From assembly GCF_011047135.1 (NCBI RefSeq), contig NZ_CP049255.1, positions 1,302,001 through 1,366,000 on the forward strand: DNA of 64,000 nt, given 5' to 3'. The position numbers and the translations under genes were made by a program. This DNA comes from Microbacterium endophyticum (lineage in GTDB: Bacteria; Actinomycetota; Actinomycetes; Actinomycetales; Microbacteriaceae). Each line of letters opens with the position of its first letter. Within the stretch, counting starts at the first letter, position 1. The notes beneath the pieces are model-generated. The model ran no database searches and was not told the origin of the DNA. It saw nothing but the letters and a program-made list of their open reading frames with translations. Below are positions 1 to 9,235 of the stretch, in pieces.

Positions 1-384
1 GCCGACATGGTGTGGACGATCGGCGATGAAGGCTTCGACATGACGCTCACCGCGGATGTCCCCCGCATTGTCGGACGTGAAGTGCGGGATGCCGTCACTC
101 AATTTCTTGCTGACGATCCGCAAAACGTTTCGTGGGCGGTTCATCCCGGCGGCCGAAGCGTGCTTGATCGCGTCGAGCACGGACTAGAGCTGCCGCCCGA
201 TGCTCTCGCCACATCTCGCGCTGTGCTGCGCGACTACGGCAACATGTCGAGCGCCACGATCCTCTTCATCTTGCAGGCGATCATGGAAGACAACGCCCTC
301 ACCGACGGTGCACCGCTCGCGGCCCTCGCTTTTGGTCCGGGCTTAACCGTCGAATCGGCAATGCTCACGATGCACCGCGCATGA
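1..384 (+). CDS. Type III polyketide synthase, C-terminal part (5' truncated by window edge)
   Basis: The open frame runs in from position 1, so only the last 127 residues are visible. They match the C-terminal half of the chalcone/stilbene synthase (thiolase-fold) family. The WAVHPGG segment carries the catalytic His and the YGNMSS segment the catalytic Asn; a FGPGLTVE segment follows near the end. The catalytic Cys lies upstream of the window. These enzymes extend an acyl-CoA starter with malonyl-CoA and cyclise it to resorcinols or pyrones. The next gene starts inside its stop codon (ATGA overlap), so the two are translationally coupled. The methyltransferase and flavoprotein neighbours resemble the logic of the Streptomyces srsABC phenolic-lipid operon, so an alkylresorcinol- or pyrone-type product is likely but unproven. 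Confidence 0.93.
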   Translation, partial: ADMVWTIGDEGFDMTLTADVPRIVGREVRDAVTQFLADDPQNVSWAVHPGGRSVLDRVEHGLELPPDALATSRAVLRDYGNMSSATILFILQAIMEDNALTDGAPLAALAFGPGLTVESAMLTMHRA

Positions 385-1085
385 CATCGCTCTCGGCCCG
401 CAATGAGGCGCTGCAAGAACTCATGGACAACCCTCACTGCGATCAAAAACGCTTGCGCGCAACACTCAGACGTTTCGGCCTCATCAACCCCGTGATCGCC
501 GGATGGGGCGGGCTCTACCGCGGAAAGCTTCGGCCGTATCTCACATCACTCAGACGACCCGCGCGCGTGCTCGATCTCGGCTGCGGCGGCGGCGATGTCA
601 CAGCACACCTGGCGAAACTCTCGCGCCGTGACGGGCTGCGAGTCGAGTGGGTGGGGGTCGACCCCGAGCCCACAGCGTTCGAGGTCGCCTCGACACGTAC
701 GCGCGAGAATCTGCGCTTCATCCATGCTGACGCGGCAGGCCTCCTCGCCGCGGGCGACCGCTTCGACGCTGTCATCTCGAATCACGTCGTCCATCACCTC
801 GGCGACGCCCTCCCCGAGTTCTTCGAGCTTTCGCAACGGCTGAGTACGGGCCCCGTTCTCCACGCCGACATCGCCCGCAGCCGCCGCGCCTACATGCTCT
901 ACACCGTCGGCGTCACACCATTTGCACCCGGTACGTTTCTGCGCACGGATGGCCTGCGGTCGATCCGTCGCAGTTTCACCGCCCGTGAATTGCAAGAGCT
1001 TCTCGACCGACGGATGCCGACACCCTGGCGTGTGACGACGCCCGGGGCATTCCGGGTACTCGCCGAAGGCCGCGGCCATGTATGA
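381..1085 (+). CDS. Class I SAM-dependent methyltransferase
   Basis: This 234-residue protein has the class I methyltransferase glycine-rich loop (VLDLGCGGG, residues 63-71). An acidic residue ends the second strand (VGVDPEP), and an ISNHVVHHL motif follows it. It is a single Rossmann-fold domain of normal size with no membrane segment. It overlaps the polyketide synthase stop by four bases and overlaps the following flavoprotein by eight bases. The likely role is O- or C-methylation of the polyketide product. In the Streptomyces srs pathway a methyltransferase acts at this step, though SrsB may belong to a different methyltransferase type, so any equivalence is functional inference. The exact substrate cannot be read from the sequence. 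Confidence 0.9.
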   Translation: MTSLSARNEALQELMDNPHCDQKRLRATLRRFGLINPVIAGWGGLYRGKLRPYLTSLRRPARVLDLGCGGGDVTAHLAKLSRRDGLRVEWVGVDPEPTAFEVASTRTRENLRFIHADAAGLLAAGDRFDAVISNHVVHHLGDALPEFFELSQRLSTGPVLHADIARSRRAYMLYTVGVTPFAPGTFLRTDGLRSIRRSFTARELQELLDRRMPTPWRVTTPGAFRVLAEGRGHV

Positions 1086-2268
1086 CGTGATCGTGGTCGG
1101 GGCCGGCCCCGTCGGAATGGTGTTGGCCATGGAGCTTGCCCGGCACGGCGTAGGCGTGCAGATTCTCGAGCAGCGCCCCGAACCCGGAACCGGAACTCGC
1201 GCTATCGGTGTGCACCCGCCCGTGCTGGCGGCGCTCGAGCCATCGGGCGTGACCGACGCCCTACTGTCGCACGCGCTGCGCGTCACACGTGGCGAGGCGC
1301 GCTCCGACAACGACCTCCTCGGCACCGTACGCTTCGACAGGCTCACCACCCGGTTTCCGTTCGTTGCGACCCTGCCGCAAGCCGCCACCGAGACCGCGCT
1401 TCGGGATGCTGCGCCTCTCCCCCGTCGCGGAGTCACTGTGACGGGGGTCAGACCCGATGGCCCTCGCGTGCGTGTAGAGATCAGTGACGGCGCGGGCCTA
1501 GCCGAGACGCTCTACGCGCGGATTGTGGTGGTGGCATCCGGGTGGGCCGGCCGCGCCCTCGTCTATCGCGCAGATCGCCTCGCCGCGCACAGCTACCCCG
1601 ACCGATATCTCATGACGGATTCCGAAGCGTCGCTCGATGCCGATGAAAACACCGCGATCGTCAATCTGTCGCGCGGCGGCGTGCTCGAGTCGTTTCCGCT
1701 GCCACACGGCCTTCGCCGCTACGTCGCGTGGGATGCGGCCGGCGCTGCGACCCGCACCGAGAACAAAGCGGATGCCAACGCTCGGCGTCTGCGCGAGGCC
1801 ATGGTCACGCGCGGCGAGGCGCGAGCCGCCGCACATGTGACGGCGGCGACCACGTTCGAAGTGCGACGCTTCGTTGCCCCGCAGTTGCGCCACGATCGAA
1901 TATTCGCCATCGGAGACGTAGCCCACGAAGTGAGCCCGATCGGCGGACAGGGAATGAACCTCGGGATTCTCGACGCAGTTGGCCTTGCACCTTTGCTCGC
2001 CTGGTGGGTGCAACGCGGAGTCACGCCGGATCCTCAGTTGCGCGCCTGGGAGTCAAGACGCGTGAACTCCGCGCGCATCGCGGCGACGCTCGCCGCGGCG
2101 AACACTCGCCTGGGCCGCGGACTCTCGAGGTCCGGCGACGCTGCGCGCAGCGGGATCGTTCGTGCGATGCTTCGCCGCCCCACCGGCGCCGCGTTCGCTA
2201 AGGCGTACGCCATGGGCTTCGACCGAGACGCTGCAGACTCTCGGCTACGCGGCGAGCGCTCCGCCTGA
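1078..2268 (+). CDS. FAD-dependent monooxygenase (aromatic-ring hydroxylase type)
   Basis: The 396-residue protein opens with a dinucleotide-binding GAGPVG motif (about residues 8-13), followed by the acidic end of the second strand (LEQRPEP). The second FAD-binding signature, FAIGDVAHEVSPIGGQG, lies near residue 280. This is the group A flavoprotein monooxygenase layout (PHBH-like). It overlaps the methyltransferase by eight bases. By analogy with SrsC in Streptomyces phenolic-lipid synthesis it may hydroxylate the resorcinol ring, giving a hydroquinone/quinone. Its 3' end overlaps the convergent UbiA gene by 24 bases, so there is no room for a terminator between them. Family assignment is secure; the substrate is inferred. 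Confidence 0.9.
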   Translation: MYDVIVVGAGPVGMVLAMELARHGVGVQILEQRPEPGTGTRAIGVHPPVLAALEPSGVTDALLSHALRVTRGEARSDNDLLGTVRFDRLTTRFPFVATLPQAATETALRDAAPLPRRGVTVTGVRPDGPRVRVEISDGAGLAETLYARIVVVASGWAGRALVYRADRLAAHSYPDRYLMTDSEASLDADENTAIVNLSRGGVLESFPLPHGLRRYVAWDAAGAATRTENKADANARRLREAMVTRGEARAAAHVTAATTFEVRRFVAPQLRHDRIFAIGDVAHEVSPIGGQGMNLGILDAVGLAPLLAWWVQRGVTPDPQLRAWESRRVNSARIAATLAAANTRLGRGLSRSGDAARSGIVRAMLRRPTGAAFAKAYAMGFDRDAADSRLRGERSA

Positions 2269-3087
2269 CGCAACGAGCTGAGTCGCGAGCAAGAGTGCTG
2301 CTGTCATCACGAGACGAAAGACCACCCGCCCGGGTCGCCGCGCCAGCGCCCGGTAAAGCGTCGCGGCAGAAACACCGATCACTGCTGCGAAGAAGACCCA
2401 CGACAGCCCACTAACCTCGCCGAGCGATCCGCCCACGGGTCCGAGCAGCACCGCGAGGGCCCCGGCGGCGAGGGCAAGGGTTGCAGCGATCGCCGCCGTA
2501 CGTCCGCCGATGCGGTGCGCGAGACCTTTTACACCCGTACGGCGGTCATCGTCGAGGTCGGGCAGCACGTTCGTGAGGTGCACGGCAGCACCGAGAGCGG
2601 CGCCCGCAACGAATGCCCACGGCGCCGCGAGCGCGCTCGGCGTGGCCGACAGGGTTGCGAGCGATGGGAAGAGACCGAAGCTCACGAGAAAAGGCACGAC
2701 TGAGAACACCGTGGATTTGAGCCGGAGGTTGTACGACCAGGCCGAGGCGAGCGCAATCGCATGGGCCAGCAGCATCCCCCAGCCCAGCAGAGCCGAAACC
2801 AACAGTGCAACGGCGAGCGCCGCGGACGCAGCACTGAAAGCGACGCGCACCGTAAGGTCGCCTCGCGCAATCGGTTTGTCCCTTCTGCCGACGCTTCGGT
2901 CGCGCGACGCGTCGATGGCGTCATTCGAGATGCCGACCGAAAGTTGGCCGAAGAGCACGGCAGCGCCCAGGAGCACGACGCGCCATGCATCAACCCCCGC
3001 CGCGATGCCGAGCGCCACTGAAAGTGCAGTCACGACGAGCGTCGGCCCCGGATGCGATGACGCCCACAGCGCCCGCACTACTCTCAC
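2245..3087 (-). CDS. UbiA-family prenyltransferase
   Basis: This 280-residue polytopic membrane protein carries both aspartate-rich motifs of the UbiA superfamily: NDAIDASRD at residues 55-63 and DLDDD at about 177-181. These bind Mg2+-prenyl diphosphate. About eight hydrophobic segments are visible. The family attaches isoprenoid chains to aromatic rings (quinones, chlorophyll, haem O). It starts at GTG inside the clpB stop codon (GTGA overlap), so it is read through from clpB. It also faces the type III PKS/methyltransferase/monooxygenase genes. It may prenylate their product, giving a meroterpenoid-like quinone, or belong to menaquinone-type metabolism. Placement next to the PKS genes favours the first reading. 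Confidence 0.9.
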   Translation of the reverse strand: MRVVRALWASSHPGPTLVVTALSVALGIAAGVDAWRVVLLGAAVLFGQLSVGISNDAIDASRDRSVGRRDKPIARGDLTVRVAFSAASAALAVALLVSALLGWGMLLAHAIALASAWSYNLRLKSTVFSVVPFLVSFGLFPSLATLSATPSALAAPWAFVAGAALGAAVHLTNVLPDLDDDRRTGVKGLAHRIGGRTAAIAATLALAAGALAVLLGPVGGSLGEVSGLSWVFFAAVIGVSAATLYRALARRPGRVVFRLVMTAALLLATQLVASGGALAA

Positions 3088-5276
3088 TCGTACGACTCGT
3101 CACCCTCATCGTTCTTCTGTTCCGCGCGTGCCGGCCCCTCGCTCGTGAGCACGAGCTGTGAGCCGGTGGCATCGATGTCGACTCGCACGACGTCGCCATC
3201 TCGCACACCGCCAGAGAGAATCGCCATGGCGAGGCGGTCTTGAATCTCCGACTGGATCAGGCGGCGGAGCGGCCGCGCCCCATAAATCGGGTCGTAGCCC
3301 CGCTCCGCGAGCCACGTGCGCGCGTCGGGAGTTACGGCGAGCGTCAACCGCCGCTCGGTCAGGCGCTGCTGCAGCGCGTCGACTGTGAGTTCGACAATCT
3401 GCGCGAGGTCATCTTCGGTCAGCGTCTGGAACACCACGATGTCGTCGAGTCGATTCACGAACTCCGGCTTGAAAGCTTGACGCACGAGCGCCTGAACTTG
3501 CTGCTCTTTCTGCTCGGCCGACAGTGTCGGGTCGATCAGAATTGGCGAGCCGATATTCGACGTCAAGATCAAGATGACGTTTTTGAAATCGACAGTGCGC
3601 CCCTGCCCGTCTGTCAGTCGGCCATCGTCCATGACCTGCAGCAGCACATCGAACACTTCAGGGTGAGCCTTCTCGACCTCATCGAGCAGAACAACGCTGT
3701 ACGGGCGACGCCGCACAGCCTCGGTGAGCTGACCGCCCTGCTCGTAACCGACGTAACCGGGAGGGGCCCCAACGAGGCGCGACACCGAGTGCTTTTCGCC
3801 GTACTCCGACATGTCGATCCGCACCATCGCGTGCTCGTCATCGAAGAGGAAGTTGGCGAGTGCTTTCGCGAGCTCCGTCTTACCAACACCGGTCGGCCCG
3901 AGGAAGAGGAACGAACCCGTCGGGCGGTTCGGGTCACTGATCCCCGCGCGGGAGCGGCGCACGGCATCCGCAACAGCCTTGACGGCGGCTTTCTGACCAA
4001 TCAGTCGCTTGCCGAGTTCCGCCTCGAGATGAATCAGCTTCTCCGTCTCACCCTGCAGGAGGCGCCCCACGGGAATTCCGGTCCAGGCGGCGATGACCGA
4101 GGCGATGTCCTCATCGGTCACTTGGTCGTTGACCATCCGATCCGTTGTGCCTTCCGCCGATTCCACAACAGCGAGTTCACGCTCGAGCGCCGGAATCTCG
4201 GCGTAAAGCAGCCGTGATGCGCGCTCGAGGTTTCCTTCGCGCTGCGCGCGCTCGGCATCGACACGGGCAGCATCCAGCCGAGTCTTCAGTTCACCGACGC
4301 GGTTGAGCGACGACCGCTCGTGTTCCCAGCGCTCGGCAAGCGCCGAAAGGCGCTCTTCTTCGGCGGCGAGATCGACACGAAGCTTCGTCAACCGTTCTTT
4401 CGAGGCGGCATCTTTTTCGCGTTTGAGGGCGAGTTCTTCGAGCTTCAGACGATCAACGTGACGGCGCAGTTCGTCGATCTCGAGCGGTGCTGAGTCGATC
4501 TCCATACGCAGTCGTGAAGCCGCCTCATCGATGAGGTCGATGGCTTTGTCGGGCAGTTGCCGCGAGGGAATGTACCGGTGCGAAAGGGATGCCGCGGCAA
4601 TTAGTGCCGCGTCGGCGATAGCCACTTTATGGTGAGCCTCGTAGCGTTCTTTGAGCCCACGGAGAATCGCAACGGTGTCTTCGACAGTGGGCTCACCCAC
4701 GTACACCTGTTGAAAGCGGCGCTCGAGGGCGGCGTCTTTCTCGATGAATTCGCGGTACTCGTTGAGTGTGGTGGCACCGATGAGGCGCAACTCACCGCGC
4801 GCGAGCATGGGCTTCAGCATGTTGGATGCCGCGACCGACCCTTCACCGCCACCGGCGCCCATGAGGACGTGGAGTTCATCGATGAACGTGATCACTTTGC
4901 CATCCGACTCGGTAATCTCCTGCAGCACGCTCTTGAGACGCTCTTCGAACTGCCCGCGGTACATAGCTCCCGCCACGAGCGCGGAGATATCGAGAGTGAT
5001 GAGCTCTTTGTCTTTCAGGCTCTCCGCAACGTCGCCGGCCACGATGCGCTGAGCGAGACCCTCGACGACGGCCGTCTTACCGACACCGGGCTCGCCGATC
5101 AGCACGGGATTGTTCTTCGTGCGTCGAGTGAGCACCTGGCTGATGCGACGAATTTCGGCGTCGCGACCGATGACCGGATCGAGCTTGCCCATGCGGGCGC
5201 GCTCGGTGAGGTTGATTCCAAACTGCTCCAGGGCGCTCTTCGACTCTTCCTGCCCTGGCTGCTGCGTGGCGTTCAT
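3084..5276 (-). CDS. clpB: ATP-dependent disaggregase ClpB lacking the N-terminal domain
   Basis: The protein is a Hsp100 AAA+ disaggregase with two nucleotide-binding domains. Each has a Walker A (GEPGVGKT and GPTGVGKT) and a Walker B (FIDELH and LLDEVEKA). A charged coiled-coil middle domain between them marks ClpB rather than ClpC or ClpA. At 730 residues it is shorter than the usual ~860, because the roughly 145-residue N domain is absent and the protein begins near the linker before NBD1. I chose the ATG at 5276, which has an AGGAG ribosome site just upstream. A longer in-frame GTG-type start at 5324 would run into the HAIR operator. HspR control is therefore expected. It works with DnaK/DnaJ/GrpE, encoded 25 kb away under the same operator type. 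Confidence 0.96.
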   Translation of the reverse strand: MNATQQPGQEESKSALEQFGINLTERARMGKLDPVIGRDAEIRRISQVLTRRTKNNPVLIGEPGVGKTAVVEGLAQRIVAGDVAESLKDKELITLDISALVAGAMYRGQFEERLKSVLQEITESDGKVITFIDELHVLMGAGGGEGSVAASNMLKPMLARGELRLIGATTLNEYREFIEKDAALERRFQQVYVGEPTVEDTVAILRGLKERYEAHHKVAIADAALIAAASLSHRYIPSRQLPDKAIDLIDEAASRLRMEIDSAPLEIDELRRHVDRLKLEELALKREKDAASKERLTKLRVDLAAEEERLSALAERWEHERSSLNRVGELKTRLDAARVDAERAQREGNLERASRLLYAEIPALERELAVVESAEGTTDRMVNDQVTDEDIASVIAAWTGIPVGRLLQGETEKLIHLEAELGKRLIGQKAAVKAVADAVRRSRAGISDPNRPTGSFLFLGPTGVGKTELAKALANFLFDDEHAMVRIDMSEYGEKHSVSRLVGAPPGYVGYEQGGQLTEAVRRRPYSVVLLDEVEKAHPEVFDVLLQVMDDGRLTDGQGRTVDFKNVILILTSNIGSPILIDPTLSAEQKEQQVQALVRQAFKPEFVNRLDDIVVFQTLTEDDLAQIVELTVDALQQRLTERRLTLAVTPDARTWLAERGYDPIYGARPLRRLIQSEIQDRLAMAILSGGVRDGDVVRVDIDATGSQLVLTSEGPARAEQKNDEGDESYE

Positions 5277-5304
5277 CTGTCTCCTGAAATCTACGAGGAT
5301 CGAA

Positions 5305-5325
5305 CTTGAGCCTTGTCGACTCAAG
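5305..5325. promoter_or_regulatory. HAIR operator (HspR-binding site) upstream of clpB
   Basis: The sequence CTTGAGC-N7-ACTCAAG matches the HAIR consensus CTTGAGT-N7-ACTCAAG at 13 of 14 positions. It lies 29 bases upstream of the clpB start codon, in the divergent gap to the DUF2254 gene. HspR is encoded in this window, so the operator and its repressor can be paired directly. Confidence 0.92.
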
Positions 5326-5382
5326 TTTACCAGGTTGGATGCCGCGCAACAATGGTTGGCAGAACGCGGCTAACGTGTCGCT

Positions 5383-6615
5383 ATGAGTCGTCTCTGGGTC
5401 CTTGTGAAGCGACTACCGCGACGTGTGTGGTTTCGCGCCGCGCTCTTTACCGCCATCGCGATCGTATTCGCCCTCATCGCCGGCGCCGTGGCATCCTTCT
5501 TGCCGTATTCGTTCGCGTTCGACCTCGGCCAGGGCGCCGTCGGATCGATACTGCAGATCCTGGCAACATCGATGCTCGCGGTGACGACATTCTCGTTGAC
5601 CACCATGGTCACGGCGTACTCCTCAGCATCCGCGATTGCGACGCCACGCGCGACGCAACTGCTTGTCGAAGACACGACGTCTCAGAACGTGCTGTCGACC
5701 TTCATCGGCGCGTTCACGTTCTCACTCGTGGGGATTATCGCGCTCTCAACCAGCTACTACACCGATCAGGGCCGCGCGATCCTGTTCCTCGGAACGCTGG
5801 TCGTCGTCATCATCATCGTCGTCACCCTGCTTCGCTGGATCGGCCACCTTTCGAGCTTCGGGCGCATGGCCGACGTCATCGATCGCGTCGAAGCCGAAGC
5901 ATGTTCGACGCTCGCGTCATACGCCGCGAAGCCGGCCCTCGGCGCAAACGTACTGCGCGCAAGCCCCACCGGTTCATTCGTTATTCCGGCACCGAGGGTC
6001 GGTGTTGTCACGCACATGCAGTTGTCGCGCATCGAGAGCATCGCAGCCGATGCCGACGTACGCGTACACATTGTGGCAAGCCCGGGCCGGACCACGGATG
6101 CCGCAACCCCCCTGGCGCGCGTAAGCGGGCACCTCGATGAAGAAGCCGCCTCCGCCATCTCCCATGCGTTTCAAATCGACGCGCATCGCACCTACGAGCA
6201 GGACCCCCGCCTCGGCGTGATCGCACTGTCCGAGATCGGAAGTCGGGCGCTTTCTCCCTCGACGAATGATCCCGGGACCGCAATCGAGGTCCTCGGGTCG
6301 CTACAGCGTGTCTTCACCGCGATGCTCAGCGAAGAAGCGGATGACGACGTGCTCTATCCCCACATCTGGATCACTCCCGTTGCCCTCGACGACCTGCTCG
6401 AAGACGCCTTCCGGCCGCTCGCTCGCGACGGTGCCGGCATGATCGAGGTGGCACTGAGATTGCAGCGTGTTCTCGCAGCGCTGGCCGCTACCGCGCCGCA
6501 GCACCGGGCGACTTTCCGGCGCGCTGCGGATGTGGCGGCTCGCCGCGCGTTCGATGCACTCTCCCGAGCCGATGCCGCAACACTTCGACGCAGCAGGCGC
6601 TCGCTCTGGAACTGA
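5383..6615 (+). CDS. DUF2254 family membrane protein
   Basis: The protein has 410 residues. The first ~160 hold four hydrophobic segments (about 20-40, 60-80, 105-125, 130-150), followed by a long cytosolic-looking domain. The pattern, including a short FSLTTMVTAYSSAS stretch and a later ALSPSTNDPGTA motif, is that of DUF2254, a family of unknown function in many actinobacteria and proteobacteria. It is transcribed divergently from clpB across about 106 bases that contain the HAIR box, so HspR binding might also affect it. Its stop is four bases from the convergent GlxA-type regulator. No enzymatic motif is visible. Confidence 0.85.
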   Translation: MSRLWVLVKRLPRRVWFRAALFTAIAIVFALIAGAVASFLPYSFAFDLGQGAVGSILQILATSMLAVTTFSLTTMVTAYSSASAIATPRATQLLVEDTTSQNVLSTFIGAFTFSLVGIIALSTSYYTDQGRAILFLGTLVVVIIIVVTLLRWIGHLSSFGRMADVIDRVEAEACSTLASYAAKPALGANVLRASPTGSFVIPAPRVGVVTHMQLSRIESIAADADVRVHIVASPGRTTDAATPLARVSGHLDEEAASAISHAFQIDAHRTYEQDPRLGVIALSEIGSRALSPSTNDPGTAIEVLGSLQRVFTAMLSEEADDDVLYPHIWITPVALDDLLEDAFRPLARDGAGMIEVALRLQRVLAALAATAPQHRATFRRAADVAARRAFDALSRADAATLRRSRRSLWN

Positions 6616-6619
6616 CGCG

Positions 6620-7648
6620 CTAGGCGGCCGGCGTGGGCTCCGCCATGGCCATCGCATCGACGGGCGTGTCCACGTCTAGCACGTCAGTCGAGTCCTCGGT
6701 CGCACAGCTGAATCGGGATCGATACGCCGTGGGGGTCAGCCCGAGCGTCCGCACGAAGTTCTGGCGCAGCACTGCTGCGGAACCAAAGCCGCACTCGTAG
6801 GCGATGCGGTCCAGGCCGAGTGAGGTCTTCTCGAGCAGACGCTGCGCGTGCAGCAATCGCTGGCGCGCGAGCCACGCCGCGGGTGTTGCGCCAAGGTCCG
6901 CCTTGAACCGGCGGGCAAAAGTGCGGGGCGACATGTGCGCCTTGGCGGCGAGCTCGTCTATGTGAAGATCGAGACGCAGATTTTCGAGCATCCAGTCGGT
7001 CACCGGCGCGAGCGATAGAGATGCCACCTCCGGCAGCGGCTTGCTAATGAACTGCGCCTGGCCACCGTCGCGCTGCGGGGCAACGACCATGCGACGCGCG
7101 ATCGTATTGGCCGCTTCGGGGCCTACCTCTTGACGCAGCAGGTGCAGACACGCATCCAACCCTGCCGCTGTCCCGGCGCTTGTGATGATCTTTCCGTCCT
7201 GCACGTAGAGCACGTCGGGGTTGACGTCGATGTCGGGGAACATGTCGGCCATGACATCCGCATACATCCAGTGCGTCGTCGCCCGGCGACCGGCAAGAAC
7301 TCCGGCGTTCGCCAGGATGAACGCGCCGCTACATACGCTCAGGAGCCAGGCGCCGCGGCGTTCAGCATCACGAATTACCTCGAGCACGCGAGGGTCGGAC
7401 CGACCCCACATCTCTTTAGGAGTGGGAGACACAACCACGAGATCAGCTTCATACGCGTAGCTCAGGTCGTTGTGGACGTTCAGCGAGAACCCCATGCGTG
7501 ACGCCACGACGCCGGGGTCAGGCGTTACGACACGGAAATCGAAGTTCGGAACACCGTCGGCCGTGCGGTCGAGACCGAAGGCTTCGCACGCCACACCGAA
7601 CTCAAAGGGAGCAAACCCCTCTTCTACAATCACGGCGACAGTTTTCAT
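6620..7648 (-). CDS. GlxA-type transcriptional regulator (DJ-1/PfpI domain + AraC HTH)
   Basis: This 342-residue protein has an N-terminal DJ-1/PfpI (class I glutamine amidotransferase-like) domain with Cys106 in a SVCSGAF nucleophile-elbow setting. A C-terminal AraC/XylS double helix-turn-helix follows from about residue 220 (MSPRTFARRFK, then the LDRIAYECGFGSAAVLRQNF signature). This is the GlxA architecture, used by regulators that sense small metabolites. It reads away from a small membrane protein gene at 7734 and converges with the DUF2254 gene. No target can be proposed from the sequence. Confidence 0.92.
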   Translation of the reverse strand: MKTVAVIVEEGFAPFEFGVACEAFGLDRTADGVPNFDFRVVTPDPGVVASRMGFSLNVHNDLSYAYEADLVVVSPTPKEMWGRSDPRVLEVIRDAERRGAWLLSVCSGAFILANAGVLAGRRATTHWMYADVMADMFPDIDVNPDVLYVQDGKIITSAGTAAGLDACLHLLRQEVGPEAANTIARRMVVAPQRDGGQAQFISKPLPEVASLSLAPVTDWMLENLRLDLHIDELAAKAHMSPRTFARRFKADLGATPAAWLARQRLLHAQRLLEKTSLGLDRIAYECGFGSAAVLRQNFVRTLGLTPTAYRSRFSCATEDSTDVLDVDTPVDAMAMAEPTPAA

Positions 7649-7733
7649 CAGAGCTCCATAGTGGCAGTAAATCGACTATTTGTGTCCATTCTGCCACTTT
7701 TGGCAGCATGGAGACAAGCGTAGCGTTTCTGCC

Positions 7734-8030
7734 ATGATCCTCTTCGTTATCGTCGCCGCAATCTCGCTCACCGCCGTCGTAGCCACGCTCATCGCTGTCG
7801 CTCGCGACGGGTACGGCCCCGTCCGCACCGACCCCTCCCGCATCCGCGCTTCCCGCACCGGTGCTTCGCGCTCCCTCTCCGAAGCTTCGCCTTCGCACGA
7901 GCCCCTCACCCGATCCGCTGACGTGTCCACGTTTGTGGGCGCTCACGCCGTCACACCCACAAAAGTGGGCAAGTCAGCGGGGAAGCGTCAGCGACGGGGC
8001 CGGGGCTACGCCGCTGACGCGCGGCGGTAG
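7734..8030 (+). CDS. Small single-span membrane protein, hypothetical
   Basis: A predicted 98-residue protein begins with a hydrophobic segment (residues 2-22), then a polar Arg/Ser-rich tail. The N-terminal third, ending in a VARDGYGPV-type motif, looks like short single-span proteins seen in many Microbacteriaceae. Downstream of about residue 60 the coding potential is less convincing: a strong inverted repeat (7927-7968) lies within the frame, and the 3' end overlaps the convergent glycosyltransferase by 25 bases. The true gene may therefore end differently in relatives. Function unknown. Confidence 0.5.
   Translation: MILFVIVAAISLTAVVATLIAVARDGYGPVRTDPSRIRASRTGASRSLSEASPSHEPLTRSADVSTFVGAHAVTPTKVGKSAGKRQRRGRGYAADARR
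7927..7968. repeat. Inverted repeat inside the small membrane protein gene
   Basis: Arms CCACGTTTGTGGG (7927-7939) and CCCACAAAAGTGG (7956-7968) pair at 12 of 13 positions around a 16-base loop. There is no T-run typical of an intrinsic terminator. It could be a bidirectional transcription barrier between convergent genes or a small mobile-repeat remnant. Confidence 0.6.
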
Positions 8031-9229
8031 ATCTCGATCATCGCGGCCGTGCGCGATGACTGGCGGAATCGCTCACCGATGTCGGGGGCGGGAACGGGCG
8101 CAGTGCCGGCCTCCACGTCGGCCGCGGCCGCACGAATCGCCGCCGCGAGAGCGTCGACAGACTCATCCGCCGCGACGCCATCGCCAACTCGCCACACGCC
8201 TGAGCCCAGCTCGTTGGCGATATCGGGGTCACACACGATCGCCGGAGTGCCCAGCGACGCACCCTCGAAAGGTGTCATGCCCTGCGTTTCGAATCCGATC
8301 GACGTTTGCACAACGGCATCCGCTGCTGCGATCCGCCGCAGCGTCTCAAGGTATGTCAAGCGACCCACGAAACGAACGGATGCCGCCGCTCCCGCCGCGC
8401 GGGCAGCGGTTCGCTGCGCTGCGCGCCACTGGCCTCCGCCGCCGATAACCTCGACTTCGACGTGGGCACCTGAGGCCGCGACCGCTTCGAGAAACGGAAG
8501 AAGCCGTTTTTCGGGGCTCATCCGGCCGATCCATACGAGGCGTGCGGGTCCAGGGCGGCGTGCCTCACGGCCGGCAGCGAGCGCGGCGTCGAGAACATCG
8601 TCGTCGATACCGTTCCACACGACGTCTACGTGAGGGTTCGGGCCGGGCGGCACAGCGCCGTGCGCTTCCAGCCGATGCGCGAAGTGTGACGACGGCGCCG
8701 TTACGGAGCGAGAGAGCCGCGCGAACTGTCGCAAGTAGTCCCACCCGTCGCGACCCTGGCCAGGCACGTGCAACGCTCGCCGCTGCCAGAAATTCAGTGC
8801 CCGCAGTACAAGGCGTGGAGCCGGAGCTGTGGCTTCGATGCCCACATCCACCCGGTTGTGCATAGTGTGCACGACCGGAAGTCCGTGTCGGGCCGCATAC
8901 CGATGGCCGGTGAATGCGCCCCAAAAGTCGGCTTGCACGTGCACGAGGTCCACGGGTGCTCGATCGGCCATCGCCGCGTCGAGATAACGGTCGGTGCGCA
9001 CTCCTGGCCAGGTGAGCGAGTACTCACGGTCGAGGGTGATGGGTATTGACGGAAGGTCGAGGTACACGGCATCCGTCGTCGCTGCTCGACCGCGCGCACC
9101 GTGCATCGCGGGTGCGACGATCGTCACGGTGTGCCCGGCGCGCTCGAGGAAACGACGCTGCAAGCGCATCGAAACCTGTGCACCGCCGAGCGACTCGACG
9201 TGCTGATCGCCGAACATCACGACGTGCAT
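8006..9229 (-). CDS. GT4-family glycosyltransferase
   Basis: This 407-residue protein has the GT-B two-domain layout of family GT4. A glycine-containing N-terminal acceptor loop (ESLGGAQV, about residues 12-19) precedes a C-terminal donor domain, which has RLVWIGRMSPEKRL near residue 230 and the E-x7-E type motif GMTPFEGASLGTPA near 320. It is the second gene of a pair, six bases after the upstream GT4 gene. Two adjacent GT4 enzymes in actinobacteria often act in sequence on a lipid- or cell-wall-linked acceptor. Neither donor nor acceptor can be fixed from sequence. Confidence 0.88.
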   Translation of the reverse strand: MHVVMFGDQHVESLGGAQVSMRLQRRFLERAGHTVTIVAPAMHGARGRAATTDAVYLDLPSIPITLDREYSLTWPGVRTDRYLDAAMADRAPVDLVHVQADFWGAFTGHRYAARHGLPVVHTMHNRVDVGIEATAPAPRLVLRALNFWQRRALHVPGQGRDGWDYLRQFARLSRSVTAPSSHFAHRLEAHGAVPPGPNPHVDVVWNGIDDDVLDAALAAGREARRPGPARLVWIGRMSPEKRLLPFLEAVAASGAHVEVEVIGGGGQWRAAQRTAARAAGAAASVRFVGRLTYLETLRRIAAADAVVQTSIGFETQGMTPFEGASLGTPAIVCDPDIANELGSGVWRVGDGVAADESVDALAAAIRAAAADVEAGTAPVPAPDIGERFRQSSRTAAMIEIYRRASAA

Positions 9230-9235
9230 CGTGAC

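Noticed and set aside
3240..4217. Long plus-strand frame opposite clpB
   Set aside because: The ClpB motifs (two Walker sites, coiled coil) are on the minus strand; the other frame has no known domain.
5276..5324. Longer clpB start at 5324
   Set aside because: It overlaps the HAIR operator; the ATG at 5276 has a good ribosome site and fits the shortened ClpB family.
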